Part shown: piece by piece, positions 34,767 to 45,860 of the stretch
Numbering within the stretch: the stretch's first letter is position 1
How the letters are laid out: each line of letters opens with the position of its first letter
Assembly (NCBI GenBank): GCA_963971405.1
Contig: OZ020487.1
Coordinates: forward strand, 15,907,344-15,971,343
DNA: 64,000 bases
Source of the DNA: Psococerastis gibbosa
Lineage: Eukaryota; Arthropoda; Insecta; Psocodea; Psocidae
Direction: 5' to 3'
Notes under the pieces: model-generated
Databases searched by the model: none
Told to the model about the DNA's origin: nothing
What the model saw: only the letters and a program-made list of their open reading frames with translations
Position numbers and translations under genes: made by a program

Positions 34767-35154
34767 GGGGAGAGTCGGGTAAGTTGACGACCTTAAGGTT
34801 TGAGAATTTCATAATAGCTGAGGATTAAGTCTTAGGCTTTACTTTTTTTTCGAAATGTCATCAATAGACTTTTAGCATCATAATTCATATACCCCACACG
34901 CATTAAAAAGTAAGGGTTTGTCATACATTGACAAAATTTGAGCCTATGTCAAATTCGTCATCTTAGGCGACAGTGCGGGTAAGATGACTTTTACTGTCGG
35001 GTATGATGACGCTTTATGCCAACCATGGCAAAAAATGGCAGTGTTTCATAAGTTAGGTAGTCCTAGGCTGCTATAAGCTCAGAATGAATTGGAATTACAA
35101 TAAAATATTCAGATATTACAGTAGCATTAGGCATTTATTATAGCCTTAATTGGC

Positions 35155-35463
35155 CTACATGCAAAAATCGCAAATGAATAGTTTAGTTTTGGCTTCAGTA
35201 GCCGAGAGCCCTGTGCACGCATCAGCGTGTGCCCATTTATGACATTTTGAACAATTATACCATACTTCATTTTTGCCGAATTCTTCACAGATGATACATA
35301 TTTCATCGGTCATTTCCTCAGCCCAATCTTCACAATAGTCATCGTCCTTTATTAGATTGAATGAGACTGAGGAATCCGATGAAGTATCGTCGAATAACTT
35401 TTTGGCACATTTTTTCTTTTTCCCAGCGTCCAACATGCCAGCTTTCTTTTTCTCTGCCTCCAT
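35155..35463 (-). pseudogene. C-terminal PHD-like zinc finger split from the transposase
   Basis: This frame continues the transposase transcript after a single-base shift. It is lysine- and acid-rich (KKKKCAKKLFDDTSSDSS), then has a Cys4-His-Cys3 pattern in CIICEEFGKNEVWYNCSKCH, KWAHADAC and FICDFC. Several Tigger-type proteins carry a C-terminal PHD-like finger of this sort. The upstream open frame extends, without a stop, back to the A-run at about 35511-35518, which supports one original protein. The ATG at 35463 is probably not a real start. Confidence 0.75.
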
Positions 35464-35495
35464 CTTCTTTTGTTTTTTAACTTCTTTTTCATTTT

Positions 35496-37013
35496 CTAGT
35501 TCAATAATTTTTTTTGCCCTTTCTTAGCCACATTGACTCTTCTTTTTTCCTCCTTTAAGGACTTTTCAACCTCCCTATCTTCCAGGAACCGTTTCACCGG
35601 TGTACATGTGGCAAGAAGAGATGGTGGCTTCTTCCTTTCATTCTTTGGCTTAGAGTCAGCGCATGGCAGAGTAAACAGAACTGACATGGACGTGCCAGCA
35701 ACAGCAGGAGAAGGAGCTTGAGCAATATTAGGACTGTCCGTCATCACTGAAGGCTCTGACGTGCGAGAAACAGAAGGCAGTAGATCCATATGAGGACTGT
35801 CGGTCACCATTGAAGGCTCATACTCCTCGTCAGTGAATACTTGTGAATTCAGAGGAAATATGCCAGTAGCCTCAAACCCTTTTATGGCGTTGTTTAGTGT
35901 CGCAGATTTAGCGTAAGCCTTATGAAAAAGCCCTGCAACGTGTTTTACTTCTATCACTTGGCCAGGATTAGATGTTAGATAGTCGTTGCACACTTTGCTA
36001 TATGCTGTCTTTAAGGGTCCAAAAAACGACACATCCAACGGCTGCATGCGATGTGTCGTATGAGGTGGAAAACCTAGTAAAGTTATGTGCTTCTCCCTGC
36101 AAAAGGTAACTGACTCCAGGGTGATGTGTGAACTGTGGTTATCCATCAGTAGAAGGATAGGGTTATCATTCGATGATCTCACATTTTCCTGGAAGTGGTT
36201 CAACCAATCCATGAAAATTTTCGAGTTTATAAAACTTGATTCTGGATTGCAAGCAGCTGCCGATCCAGGTGGTGCATCGTTAAGCAGAGACTCTTGCATA
36301 CGAGTTCTTTTAAAAATGAAGAAAGGGGGCAAATACTGTCCGGTTGCACTTGTGCAGCAAATAACGCTAACGTTGGTTCCTCGATCCCCAGACGAGATCT
36401 TGACAACGCGTTTTTTACCTTTTGGTGTAATTATTAGTGGCGTCTTGGTTGGTACTGTCGAGCAGCCTGTCTCGTCGACGTTAAATATTTGGTGAGCTTT
36501 GTACTTCTTAGTGTTCATAGTCTCAGTCAATAACTCATAGAAACGTTGAATGCTCGACTTATTGAAGGCTGCCAAACGAGTGGCAGCAGTTGCTTCTGGT
36601 TTTCTCAAGGATAACTTGAATTTACGTTGAAAATCGGTTACAAAATCTTTGCCAGCCATCTTGGTGATCTGATTAAATCGATGAGGAATTTTGGCTTCCT
36701 CGGCAAAGACGTACGCGAGTTTGGCAAAATGTTCTCTGGTCAAGCCAAATGCCCTTTTGTCAACTCCGATAACATACTCGTAAAGTTGTTTAAGCCGCTC
36801 GTGGTTGAAAGTGTTCTGAAATCGACCAACACTTTGGGGTAATTGCTTGCCCTGTCTAGTTTTTAACACGTAGCGTCTCAGCGTTGCTTCAGGCAAAGAG
36901 TATTTCACCGCAATTCCCAAAACAGTCGCTCCAGCTAAGACCTCTGCGATGGCAAGATTCATAGACTCCTTGCTCCATGACTGTCTAGTTGTCTTCTTTA
37001 CGTATTTTCCCAT
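35496..37013 (-). CDS. pogo/Tigger-type DDE transposase
   Basis: The 505-residue protein starts MGKYVKKTTRQSWSKESMNL. A pipsqueak-type helix-turn-helix spans about residues 12-52 (AIAEVLAGATVLGIAVKYSL, PEATLRRYVL), followed by a CENP-B-like DNA-binding region to about 140. The DDE_1 catalytic core follows: D180 in FNVDETG, D291 in LLLMDNHSSH, and D327 in HTTHRMQPLDVSFFGPLK, with 35 residues between the last two acids as in pogo. All three acids are present. It would bind the terminal repeats and cut and paste the element in the nucleus. The C-terminus ends in a lysine-rich tail (KKGQKKLLN) where a run of eight A's probably lost one base. The frame then shifts away from the PHD-like continuation at 35463. 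Confidence 0.95.
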   Translation of the reverse strand: MGKYVKKTTRQSWSKESMNLAIAEVLAGATVLGIAVKYSLPEATLRRYVLKTRQGKQLPQSVGRFQNTFNHERLKQLYEYVIGVDKRAFGLTREHFAKLAYVFAEEAKIPHRFNQITKMAGKDFVTDFQRKFKLSLRKPEATAATRLAAFNKSSIQRFYELLTETMNTKKYKAHQIFNVDETGCSTVPTKTPLIITPKGKKRVVKISSGDRGTNVSVICCTSATGQYLPPFFIFKRTRMQESLLNDAPPGSAAACNPESSFINSKIFMDWLNHFQENVRSSNDNPILLLMDNHSSHITLESVTFCREKHITLLGFPPHTTHRMQPLDVSFFGPLKTAYSKVCNDYLTSNPGQVIEVKHVAGLFHKAYAKSATLNNAIKGFEATGIFPLNSQVFTDEEYEPSMVTDSPHMDLLPSVSRTSEPSVMTDSPNIAQAPSPAVAGTSMSVLFTLPCADSKPKNERKKPPSLLATCTPVKRFLEDREVEKSLKEEKRRVNVAKKGQKKLLN

Positions 37014-37474
37014 TCTTAGGCTACCTGCAACAATGGCAATATTTATATTTGTTAAAATTCCTGTAGGTTGCGGCTAAGTTGACTGTTATCGTCATCTTAG
37101 CCGACTTCGCATATCTGAACTCAATTTGAAATTTTTTGCAAATCTGATCACTTACACATTCTGTAATTGCACAAAACTAAGCTTTAGGAACACACAAATG
37201 AGTTATTAATTGGTACATGCCTAAAAGTTCAGTAATTAAAGTGTAAAACCTTACCTCAGTTGCAATGAATATAACATCGAACCATTGGAAAATGAACAAA
37301 ACGCAATAACAGGCGCCAAAAACGCGTCACAGCCTTCTAAATGTGATGGGCAGATTTGGTTGAAGCGTAGAGCAAAAAAATCGCCCTCTAACGCAGCTAG
37401 CGGGCAATAAAGGAACCGAATTCCGCATTCGTCATCTTACCCGACCTCGTCAACTTACCCGACTCTCCCCTAAA

Positions 37475-37620
37475 AAGATTAATCGCATACAAACAATTTA
37501 ATGAATGTATCCGATTGACCTTTTCAGTCGCCTTTTTAGGTTATTACCCGTGATGAGTACGACACGTCTCCGATTGCATGGCGTGTAAAGACTCGCACCA
37601 GCACCACCTGGCCATCGAAG
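37475..37620 (+). repeat. Dispersed repeat family B, right flank of pogo
   Basis: Contains 'agattaatcgcatacaaac', 'tccgattgaccttttcag' and 'ggcgtgtaaagactcgcac'. It is the other half of the repeat interrupted by the transposon. Confidence 0.7.
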
Positions 37621-40134
37621 TCGAATTATATAAGACATTCGCCCCTTTCATAATATTTTCCCCTAAACGATTTCTCGTCAATCTATGTTTGCAATTGGTG
37701 TGCAAGTGAAAAATCTGTGCCGAAATTGTGGAATGAAGGCCGAAAGTGGATGGAACATTCATGCTGAGTGCCATGTGATCTGACGCCCCTGACTTGAGCA
37801 TCTAGGGTGCACTGTTGCCAATGACGGTTGGGCTCCAGTAGTCCAACCTGCTGCCATAGCGAGATTTGCAGAAGTAATAGAACTCAACTAGTACGACTGG
37901 GGGACTTATGGGCCCAAATTGCGGCCTAGGTCTCGACTCAAGATCAAACATACTCACATCATCCCGGATTCTACTGCTTCGTCACGTGACACCGGCCGTG
38001 AAAATCATTATTATATTAGACATTCCTTTCTTCATATTTTTCCCTAAATAAAGTCACGTCAATCTATGTTTGCAACTGACACTAGAATGTGCACTACTAG
38101 ATCTTAGGAAAACCTGATTCTTTCACTAAAAAATTCATTAAGCCCTGCAGCCTTTCTCGATTCCTCCGCAAAAAGCGATAGTCGATACACAATACCGTTT
38201 TCAGCAGAGCTCTCATAATGGTATTGTGTCTAGACGAAAACAACAACTGAAGAAAAAACGCGACGATTTCTACATTGTCCCTGATGTTATAAAGGAATGA
38301 AAACAGAGATAAAAGTTTAACCCTAAAATTTACTACAAGCAATGGCAATTCAAGCTGGAACATGGACGATTTTGTAAGCTTTATTTTACCCACGTTACTC
38401 AGACTCATCTATAATCTTTGAGTCTGTTGAGTTTTGAAGGATTTGAAATAAAAATAAGGTTAGAAATAAACAATTCCAATGACAAAACAGGGTCAAGGCG
38501 TTACCCGCTTTTCCTTTAAAGGGGACAAGAGTGGTGGCAATTTTTTATAAAACTGACAAGTCTTAGGCATGCACTCCTAAATAACTGCATATGCACTAAA
38601 TGCTATATTTCTACGAAAACATTGTGGAACACTCGATCAAAATATGATTACAAAGACTTTCACGGCCGGAGTTACGCGATAAAGCCGAAAAATCCGGGAA
38701 TTGGAAAGCGTACTTCCAAAGCCGCTCTTTCAGATCGACCCGGAATCTACTGTGTCATCACTAGATCAAAAGTTAAAAACAATGAAATTATTAAGTTGCA
38801 CACACTTTTCTAAAGAATTTCTGCACCTTAAACGGGAGGAGGCAGACGTCCTACGACAGGGTTGGTTATCTTATCATCAAACTTACTCGGATCGGGTAGC
38901 ACTCAATATTGACTACCTTTGGTAGATCTAAATGCCGGAATGTCTTCCTTAAGCGTTATGCATCATGGCCGTACGCAGCTCTTAAACGACGTTTGCTTTT
39001 GCATCAGCCTATTTTTATTAATATAATCACGACGGAAAAAAATTAGGCGCAAAATAGGGGTCTCTCGGATTTTGACAGAAAAATCTTTTTAGGTAGATAT
39101 CTTACACACGAAGACTTAATAATTCAACTGCATACAGGTGGCTCGGGAGTCTCCCAGGCCCCCCGCGTTATCATTTTTGAAGAATTAAACTCGAAATAGG
39201 GGGGGGGGGAGGGGTGTTTGCAGCAATGTGCAGATTTTTCCGATCAAGACTCAAATTGAAATTGCTCCAAACAGGGGGAATTTTTATAATACGTCATAGG
39301 TGCGATACAGATACGATTACATTTTGACTAAAAAAAAGAACTAATGTAATAATGGGCTCAAAATAGTGGGCTTCTTCAATTCTTGATACATAACGTAAGT
39401 CAAAGCACGAGGCGGCAAGCCGACAAGAGGAGGAATGAGACGTACATACATACGTAACATCACTTGTCACTGACTATAGTCAGGCACGCATTTAACTCAT
39501 CATTGCACATCAAATCACAGATAGTGTGTAGGAATGTTTATTTGAGATCCAATACCGACGATATAAAAAAGCGCTAAAAAATTGTATATATATATATATG
39601 TATATGACGTTGTCAGTTTGGTCACTTTTAGAAACGAAAACATTTTTTGATGAAGTTATTAATTTTGATATGACACTATAATTCTGCAGGTCTTTTCATA
39701 ATACGATTAATATTTTGAAGGTCTAGCCAAGCAACCCCCCCTCCCCCTGCCCATAGCTGCGTGCGTCAATTTTAAGCATGTATGCTGCCGTTCTATTCGT
39801 ACACACAGCAGATAACTATTGTATACAAAGGTAAACCTGCTAAACGCAGTTAATTATATATATTTCTAGAATAATTAAAACGGAATCTCATAACTGTTAT
39901 AGTGTACCTACACAGCGCTCTTCGTTTCAAGATTAATACGGCGGAAGATATTGAAACGTCTTACGAAAATTGCTTTAATAGGCCTACGCTAGTTTAAAAT
40001 AGTTTCTGCCTCAGTTACCCCTCAAATATTTTACATAATATGCATGTATCGATGTACTTGTATGTTGCTAGTACATCATTGGGATATCAATGCCTAGTTT
40101 ACTAGCAAAAAATCCTTATTTTGTTTATTATTAC
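37621..40134. other. Intronic DNA with a direct repeat; no gene seen
   Basis: 37630-37715 and 37995-38080 share 'attatat.agacattc', 'ttttcccctaaa' type sequence and 'gtcaatctatgtttgcaa', so this is a diverged direct duplication. G-run at 39199-39208 and (TA)n at 39583-39605. A 103-codon minus frame at 38097-38408 shows no domain. Confidence 0.4.
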
Positions 40135-40309
40135 CTGCAGCCTGATCGAGGCGATTATAATACCGGGGTTAAATAAATACCCTAGGATTATAATTGTAAA
40201 CAAACAAATTTTGAATAGCACTTTCCATTATAAAATTATCTTGTTCACATTTTTAATACCAGGGGATTAAATAAATACCGGTATTATAATCGCCTCGATC
40301 AGGCTGCTG
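40135..40309. mobile_element. MITE with CAGC(A/C)...GATC ends, short copy
   Basis: Left CTGCAGCCTGATCGAGGCGA and right (tcgcctcgatcaggctgctg) are inverted over about 45 bases, including 'ttataataccgg'. It is related to 49985-50382. Confidence 0.75.
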
Positions 40310-40607
40310 AGATGAGTGTCTGTAAATTCGTTAAGTATGTAGTATGATCGCATGCAGAAGGATTTGTAGACCTATAGAATATCAGAAAATACAATATTAT
40401 CGACGTTTGTCGTATATACAGTACCGTACAGTAAGTGTATGTATTAGATCCTAACGAAGTATAAGTGTTCATTTGATCTATTATACTACAGTAGTACCTA
40501 CTTGTATAATTTGCTTTAAGAGTATATAGAGCTTAGAAAAAAAAGGAATCTTTACCGACAATAGGAAGTTGGTTCGCTTCTTATTAGATTTTTTAAACAT
40601 TAATTTC

Positions 40608-40890
40608 CAATTTCACATGAAATATCGATCGTAGAGCTATAAAATGAGATGCTGTAAATTAGAAGAAATGCTCCTCTACATTTTGACATATAGTATAAAG
40701 CCCATCGTTAACACTAACTGGTCACAGCTTCGAGCAGATATCCGCAGTTTCCATTATTTTTTTTACCAATAAAGTTCAATAGCTGTGGCCACATAATGTA
40801 CATAAAAATGTAGATAAACATTTCTTCTCCTCTAAGACATCTCATTATGTCATTTTTGGCTCTACGATCCGTATTTCTTGTTAAATTTGA
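40608..40890. mobile_element. Long-inverted-repeat MITE
   Basis: Left 'atcgatcgtagagct', 'aaatgagatgctgtaaatta' and 'gaagaaatgctcctctacat' pair with right 'gctctacgatccg', 'gacatctcatt' and 'atgtagataaacatttcttc' as diverged inverted repeats of about 85 bases. The core has 'gtggccacataatgta', a word also found at 2.75, 24.6 and 60.65 kb. Confidence 0.6.
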
Positions 40891-40914
40891 TTTTTAAATA
40901 AATAATAAATATGG

Positions 40915-41105
40915 ACTTTTTTGTTGTTCTAATACTAAGCCAACCTAGCGGAGTTAGGGCTAAAAAGCCCTCTCATACACTCAACTAGGAAGGCCCGAGA
41001 CTATATGATTTATATCATGCCCTCCGAACCATGGCTAAAACATGTAGCCAGTACGGGACTCGAACCAACAACTTTTCGGGTGAAAGTTAGAGTCCGTACC
41101 ATGTT
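40915..41105 (-). repeat. tRNA-Glu-derived SINE, minus copy
   Basis: On the minus strand: gactctaactttcacccgaa, then ggttcgagtcccgt, body and ...gaacaacaaaaaag tail. Full-length type with several substitutions. Confidence 0.8.
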
Positions 41106-41927
41106 TTTTTTCTACCGAACAAAGTCTTGCCACGGCCAAGTCCAGCAATTTAAGATTCCAACACTATCTAATCAGTAGATTCTAAAAGTGTCAAATTTTG
41201 TACCTTAGTTTAAAGATTTAAATACAAGCATGAAATTCATTCAATTCATATAAAAAAAACTTGCAAAATAAACTTTGCAAACTTTGCAGCTAAAAACCTT
41301 AGTTAATATTTTAGTTTTTAGTTAATGGTGTATTGTTATGGATTATTGTGTTTTTACCCCAACCAACACGATAAACCCAATAAAAGTAAAAAAGCAGGAA
41401 AGTTAAACTTTCAAGTAACTTGGAAACTCTGTCATTACCTCTGAAAGATGACAAGTGCCTTAAGGTAAGACTTTGGACGGATAGTTATGAGTTTCCACAC
41501 GTTTTCTCTTTTCCCGATCATTTTCTCCCTGATCAGCGCGGAAACTTTGGCCCGTTAATACTCACAGTGGTTTCGATTTGACACAAAAAGCTGCCACAAC
41601 CATTTACTGATTTATGGGCGGGATACGCGGTGTGAATGTTTTATTGCACCCCTAGTGCAGCCAGCCTTTTTATGCCTCAAGAGGGGGTGTATTCTTCCAG
41701 TTTTACAGGCTTACTCAAATTTTATAGCGATATTTGTTGGGATAGATTGAAGAATTTTCTTTAGTAGTCTACATGTCTGGCTATTGACTCCCTCTTCCTC
41801 AATTTTATGTGTTGGATCGTATTTCTTGTATTTCTATAGAATATTATATACTTCCATTGAACTGATTATGCATTTCATTTTGATTTTTGGTCAGCCATCC
41901 AAGCAAAATCAATTTTACATGTCATAC
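41106..41927. other. Intronic DNA, no feature recognised
   Basis: No exon-like or transposon-end sequence supported. Confidence 0.3.
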
Positions 41928-42300
41928 CATCAGAATCCACCAGAGCAGAGCATGTTCAAAACTGCAGCAAACTTGGTAGTATGTACCGCGTTGGCAGGGG
42001 AACATGGTGGGATATGATAATGCACTAAGACTATACCAGTCAGTTTCAGTGCGTGTCGAGTCCTGGTCACCTCCGAATTAATCGCATGACTTTACTATGT
42101 ACCCCCAAGTGATTCGGATTCCACTATAATCCGGAGGTCCACCCTGTCAGTCAACTACCCTTCTTCCTGAGGTGAAGGAGTCTGTCTGCCCTTAGGGTGC
42201 CCACAGTTAAAAAACAGACTCACTTCCCCCGCCAGGCTGACAGAGTTGCTTAAAGCAGAAAAGCTGAAAGCTGGAAAAAAAAGCTGGAAAAGAAAGTTGG
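41928..42300 (+). repeat. Dispersed repeat D, inverted relative to 49510-49905
   Basis: About 370 bases matching the reverse complement of 49510-49905, for example 'gtgtcgagtcctggtcacct', 'gtcagtctac', 'agactcact.cccccgcca' and 'gctgacag'. No coding sequence or clear ends seen. Confidence 0.75.
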
Positions 42301-42794
42301 AAAACCTTAATATAAAAATATATAAAAAAACCAAGTGATTGCGTTTAAACTTTACAATTAAACAAGACAGTTTACAGATACTGAGTATTACAGATACATT
42401 ACTGTATACAGTACATTATATGATACAAATGCTACTTGTAAAAACTACGAATAAGTTTTATATTAGGTATTACTGTAATATCATAATTATTTAGTCAATA
42501 TTATAGACACGTTTTGATAAAAGATGGCCTTAAGTAAAGATTTGAATTTTTGTATGCTTCTTAATATTTTGGGAGCTTAGTATGGCGATTATTTTTCATC
42601 TTAACCTGAGATTAAACATGTAAACAAGGTAATAATTGTATAATGGAAAGTTCTGTTCAAAATTGATAACCCCCAAGAAAAAACTAATGCTAAACGGCAT
42701 AGTAGGCTCGCAGGATATGTTCGTTATTGTACTGAAATAAGAGATTTGGATACACTGTCTGCTGCACATTCTACAGGTATAGGAACTTCGAATT

Positions 42795-44691
42795 TTTTTG
42801 GACATTGAGGCGGCTTTCTCCAACGCGGGACATGACTCCATGGTAAGGGCGTTGGAGAGAGTTGGCGTAAATGCAACTGTGTGTAGATGGATCAGATCCA
42901 TGCTTAGCAATAGGAAGATTCTAGCATCCCTATCTGATGAGAAGGTGATGGTAAGGGCCACCAGGGGTACGGCACAGGGGGGGGGTTATCTCGCCCCTGT
43001 TGTGGAACCTTGTGGTGGACAAAATCATCACCAGACTCAATGAGGTGGGAGTGTACGCACAAGGATATGCGGATGATTTGGCCATTGTGATTAGGGGTAA
43101 GTCCATGACGGTCATAACCGAGCTAATGCAAATGGCTTTTTCTGAAGTAGAAAAATGGTGCAAGGCTGAAAATCTGAGCATCAACCCATCCAAAATCTCG
43201 ATGGTACCATTTACTCGAAAGAAGAATCTTGATGGGGGAAAGCTGCCTAAGCTTTTCAATCAAGTTGTAAAACTGGGGACGGAGGTTAAGTATCTAGGGG
43301 TTAACCTAGACAAAGGACTTACCTGGAATCCCCATATTACAAAAACTATTAACCGAGCTAAACAATTAATTTATGTTTGCAGACGGGCAATAGGCACAAC
43401 GTGGGGAATCAGGCCCAAAATGGCAATGTGGATTTACACAATGGTCATTAGGCCGGTGATTACCTATGGAAGTGTAGTTTGGTGGACCAAGACTACACAG
43501 GTCACAGTGACAACCAAGTTGAATGGGCTCCAGAGGCTGGCCTGCCTCTGTATCACAGGAGCAATGTCAACTTCACCAGGGGATGTCCTGAATACTTTAT
43601 TGAACCTGCCAACCCTGGGAGTCTTCATTGAAGCACAGGCCAGGATGGGCGCCTATAGATTGGAGCTGGAAGGCTGCTGGAGAAGCAAAAGGTCAGGCCA
43701 CTCCAATATTACTAAAAGCATATCGGAAGACACGCTTTTAATGCCGTCAGACCGAATGACACCCCTGCTCTCATTCAGCAAACCATTTAACACTAGAATT
43801 CCAGCTAGAAAAGAATGGAATGCTGAAGAACATCAAACAGGGGACAATGACCTAGTCTGGTATACAGATGGGTCGAAAATGGAAAATGGGGCTGGAGGAG
43901 GAGTCTATGGGGAAACTGTAGACAAATCCATAGTCCTAAGCCTCGGCAAATATGCTACAGTCTTTCAGGCTGAGGTAGGGGCCATTATAAAATGCCTAGA
44001 GGAGTGTATGGAAATGGAAAGCAAGGGCAAAACCATTATTATCTATACAGACTCGCAGGCAGCGATTAAGGCTGTAGAGGCTATAAAGATCACATCAAAA
44101 ATGGTGTGGCACTGCATCAACCTCCTAATAAAGGTGTGTCGGGAAAACTCAGTCTCGCTGATTTGGGTCCCGGCTCACTCGAACTTTGATGGGAATGAAA
44201 GAGCCGACGAGCTGGCTCGAAAAGGTGCAGAAACGCCATTCATTGGTGCAGAACCTAAGTATGGGATGGCTTATTGCCAGGCCCGTACTTCTGTACAAAA
44301 ATGGGTGCAGAGAAAAACTGCAGAGGAATGGAAGAAAGTCCCGGAAAGCAGATTTGCTAAGAAGGTTATTCCGGGTCCTAGTAAAAAGCTCACCGATCAG
44401 CTTCTCTCTTTAAGTAGAGAGCAAGCTAGAAGGGTGGTTGGGACGCTTACGGGCCACGGCCACTTCAACAAACACATGCATAGGGTTGGCGTGAAAAACG
44501 ACAGTAGATGCAGACTGTGTGAAGTTGAAGAAGAAACAGCTGAACACATTCTCTTTGAATGTGAAGCGCTGGGAAAAACTCGATACCAAACTCTTGGCCA
44601 CCCTAGGTCTGAAGAGGAAACCATCCGATCTAATCCCATCACAAAAACACTAGAATTTATCAAAAAGACTGGTGTTATAAGATGGGCGTAG
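42795..44691 (+). pseudogene. LINE ORF2 fragment: RT C-terminal half, RNase H, zinc finger
   Basis: The frame opens with LDIEAAFSNAGHDSM (RT motif A) and runs to GTAQGG. There a nine-G run (42977-42985) carries one extra G, and the frame shifts to 43000-44691 (563 codons). That part begins at MWNLVVDKIITRLNEV and contains the catalytic YADD at residues 23-26. RNase H follows with D290 (WYTDGSK), E325 (FQAEVGAI), D351 (YTDSQAA) and D403 (NERADELA). The C-terminus has a CRLCEVEEETAEHILFEC finger. All catalytic residues of the remaining domains are intact apart from the frameshift. Endonuclease, ORF1 and the first RT motifs are missing. Confidence 0.92.
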
Positions 44692-44786
44692 ACGGCAAAC
44701 GTGGAAGCAAAAGACCTTCTAGGTCGACGCTTATAGGAACTCAAACGAGTAGGCCCCACGAAGGTAAAAAAAAAAAAAAAAAAAAA
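42795..44786 (+). mobile_element. 5'-truncated LINE with RT, RNase H and poly(A)
   Basis: An 11-base duplication AACTTCGAATT flanks the insertion (42784-42794 and 44785-44795, the last two A's shared with the tail). The sequence starts inside the reverse transcriptase at motif A and ends in a poly(A) run (44766-44786). This is normal target-primed insertion with premature stop of reverse transcription. It belongs to the RNase H-bearing LINEs of the I/LOA type, a different lineage from the element at 51-56.6 kb. Confidence 0.92.
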
Positions 44787-44795
44787 CTTCGAATT

Positions 44796-45214
44796 CATGT
44801 ATTTTAAATTAAATCCCAAAATTCAAAAGCTTTGCATTGGGTTCGGGTGTTAATTAATGGTTGTACCCTTTTAGCTAATTCAATTCTCTAATCGTAAACA
44901 CGATAACACCCTGTTATCATCCATGCTAACCTGAAAATTCGCTCATTACACCGTAAAGGCTAAACATTTTCTTTTCAGCACGCTGGAATGAGAAAAGAAC
45001 AAATTGGCTACCATTAAGAAAGAACGTGTTGAGAGAAAACGATTGACAGTTTAGGCTGAGGTAAAATATATAAGAATCCCCCTAGCTCTTACCCTCTTGC
45101 GACTAAAAACCATTCCAGCCTGCATAAACTAAGGAAGAAAAATTAGGATTTGTCCTAGTCGTAGTGGTATAGATTGGGTGACAAGAGGGAAATAGGGTGG
45201 GGATTTAATGTCAT
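44796..45214. other. Intronic DNA
   Basis: Bases about 45105-45210 resemble 46445-46560 ('gccagcataaac.aaggaag', 'gacaagagggaaataggg'), so part of this stretch is locally repeated. No gene seen. Confidence 0.45.
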
Positions 45215-45830
45215 GGAGAAAACATTGCCCCCTTTCTAATTCGTAAAGCTACCCACTTAAACAATAAACAAAGCTTAGTTTACTGTATGTTTCGGTGAAT
45301 CAATCCATACACAAAAAGGTAAATTATCCAAAATAGTCAAAATATAATGCAAACGATAAACTCCTAATTTTACTTTGCATTACATACCCACCCAACCGCA
45401 AAAGAGTAGGTAGAGTAACCTATTATCCGTGATTTGCAGAGATAAGGGTAATGCTTGTGGCATTTAGCATACAGTACCACAAGTGTTCTACAATTTATTT
45501 CACCTCACATTTGTTGTAATACTGTACGGTAGAGATGAATTAAGGCGGTTATTCCACTGACGTCAATAGTGATAGATGTTGGTGATATTGACGTGGTAGT
45601 AGACATTTTTAGACTGCCTTTAATGTCTGCTACCACGGCAATCACGTCAATACCACCATTACTATCACTATTGACGTCGGTGGAATAACCGCCTTACTGT
45701 ACGTACTGAAATTGTCTTTTTTTCAGACGTGGGTCTCCTTCAAGCATATGCGACGGTTAGTGAGTGATTTCACGCTGTTTATTATATACCAGAAGATAGA
45801 TGACTTTTGTTAAGGTTTGCTTTGCTATGA
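45215..45830 (+). repeat. Local segmental duplication, left copy
   Basis: It matches 47583-48052 from 'cattgccccc.tttctaattc' through 'aaccgcaaaagagta', 'gtggcatttagcatacagta' and 'ttatataccagaagatagat'. The left copy is longer because a palindromic MITE (45544-45693) sits in it. Confidence 0.85.
45544..45693. mobile_element. Palindromic MITE, 150 bp, with central GTGGTAG hairpin
   Basis: Ends GGCGGTTATTCCACTGACGT and (acgtcggtggaataaccgcc), flanked by TA(A) / (T)TA. Centre GTGGTAGTAGACATT ... AATGTCTGCTACCAC. The duplicate at 47.9 kb lacks it, so it inserted after the local duplication. Confidence 0.9.
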
Positions 45831-45860
45831 TTTGTGTATTCCAACTGTAGCGGTGCAACT

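Larger units (their letters stand above)
34766..37470 (-). mobile_element. pogo/Tigger-type DNA transposon, about 2.7 kb, nearly intact
   Basis: Terminal inverted repeats of 24 bases begin GGGGAGAGTCGGGTAAGTTG at 34767 and mirror 37447-37470. TA flanks both sides (34764-34765 and 37471-37472). Subterminal repeats of the type gtcatcttaggcgac / gggtaagatgac recur at 34957-35012, 37079-37110 and 37430-37450, likely transposase-binding sites. Inside are a 505-codon transposase and a PHD-finger frame, both on the minus strand. An empty-site relative at about 31360-31400 confirms the borders. Confidence 0.92.

Noticed and set aside
36085..36495. 136-codon plus-strand ORF
   Set aside because: Antisense shadow of the pogo transposase. 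The minus strand carries the conserved catalytic motifs.
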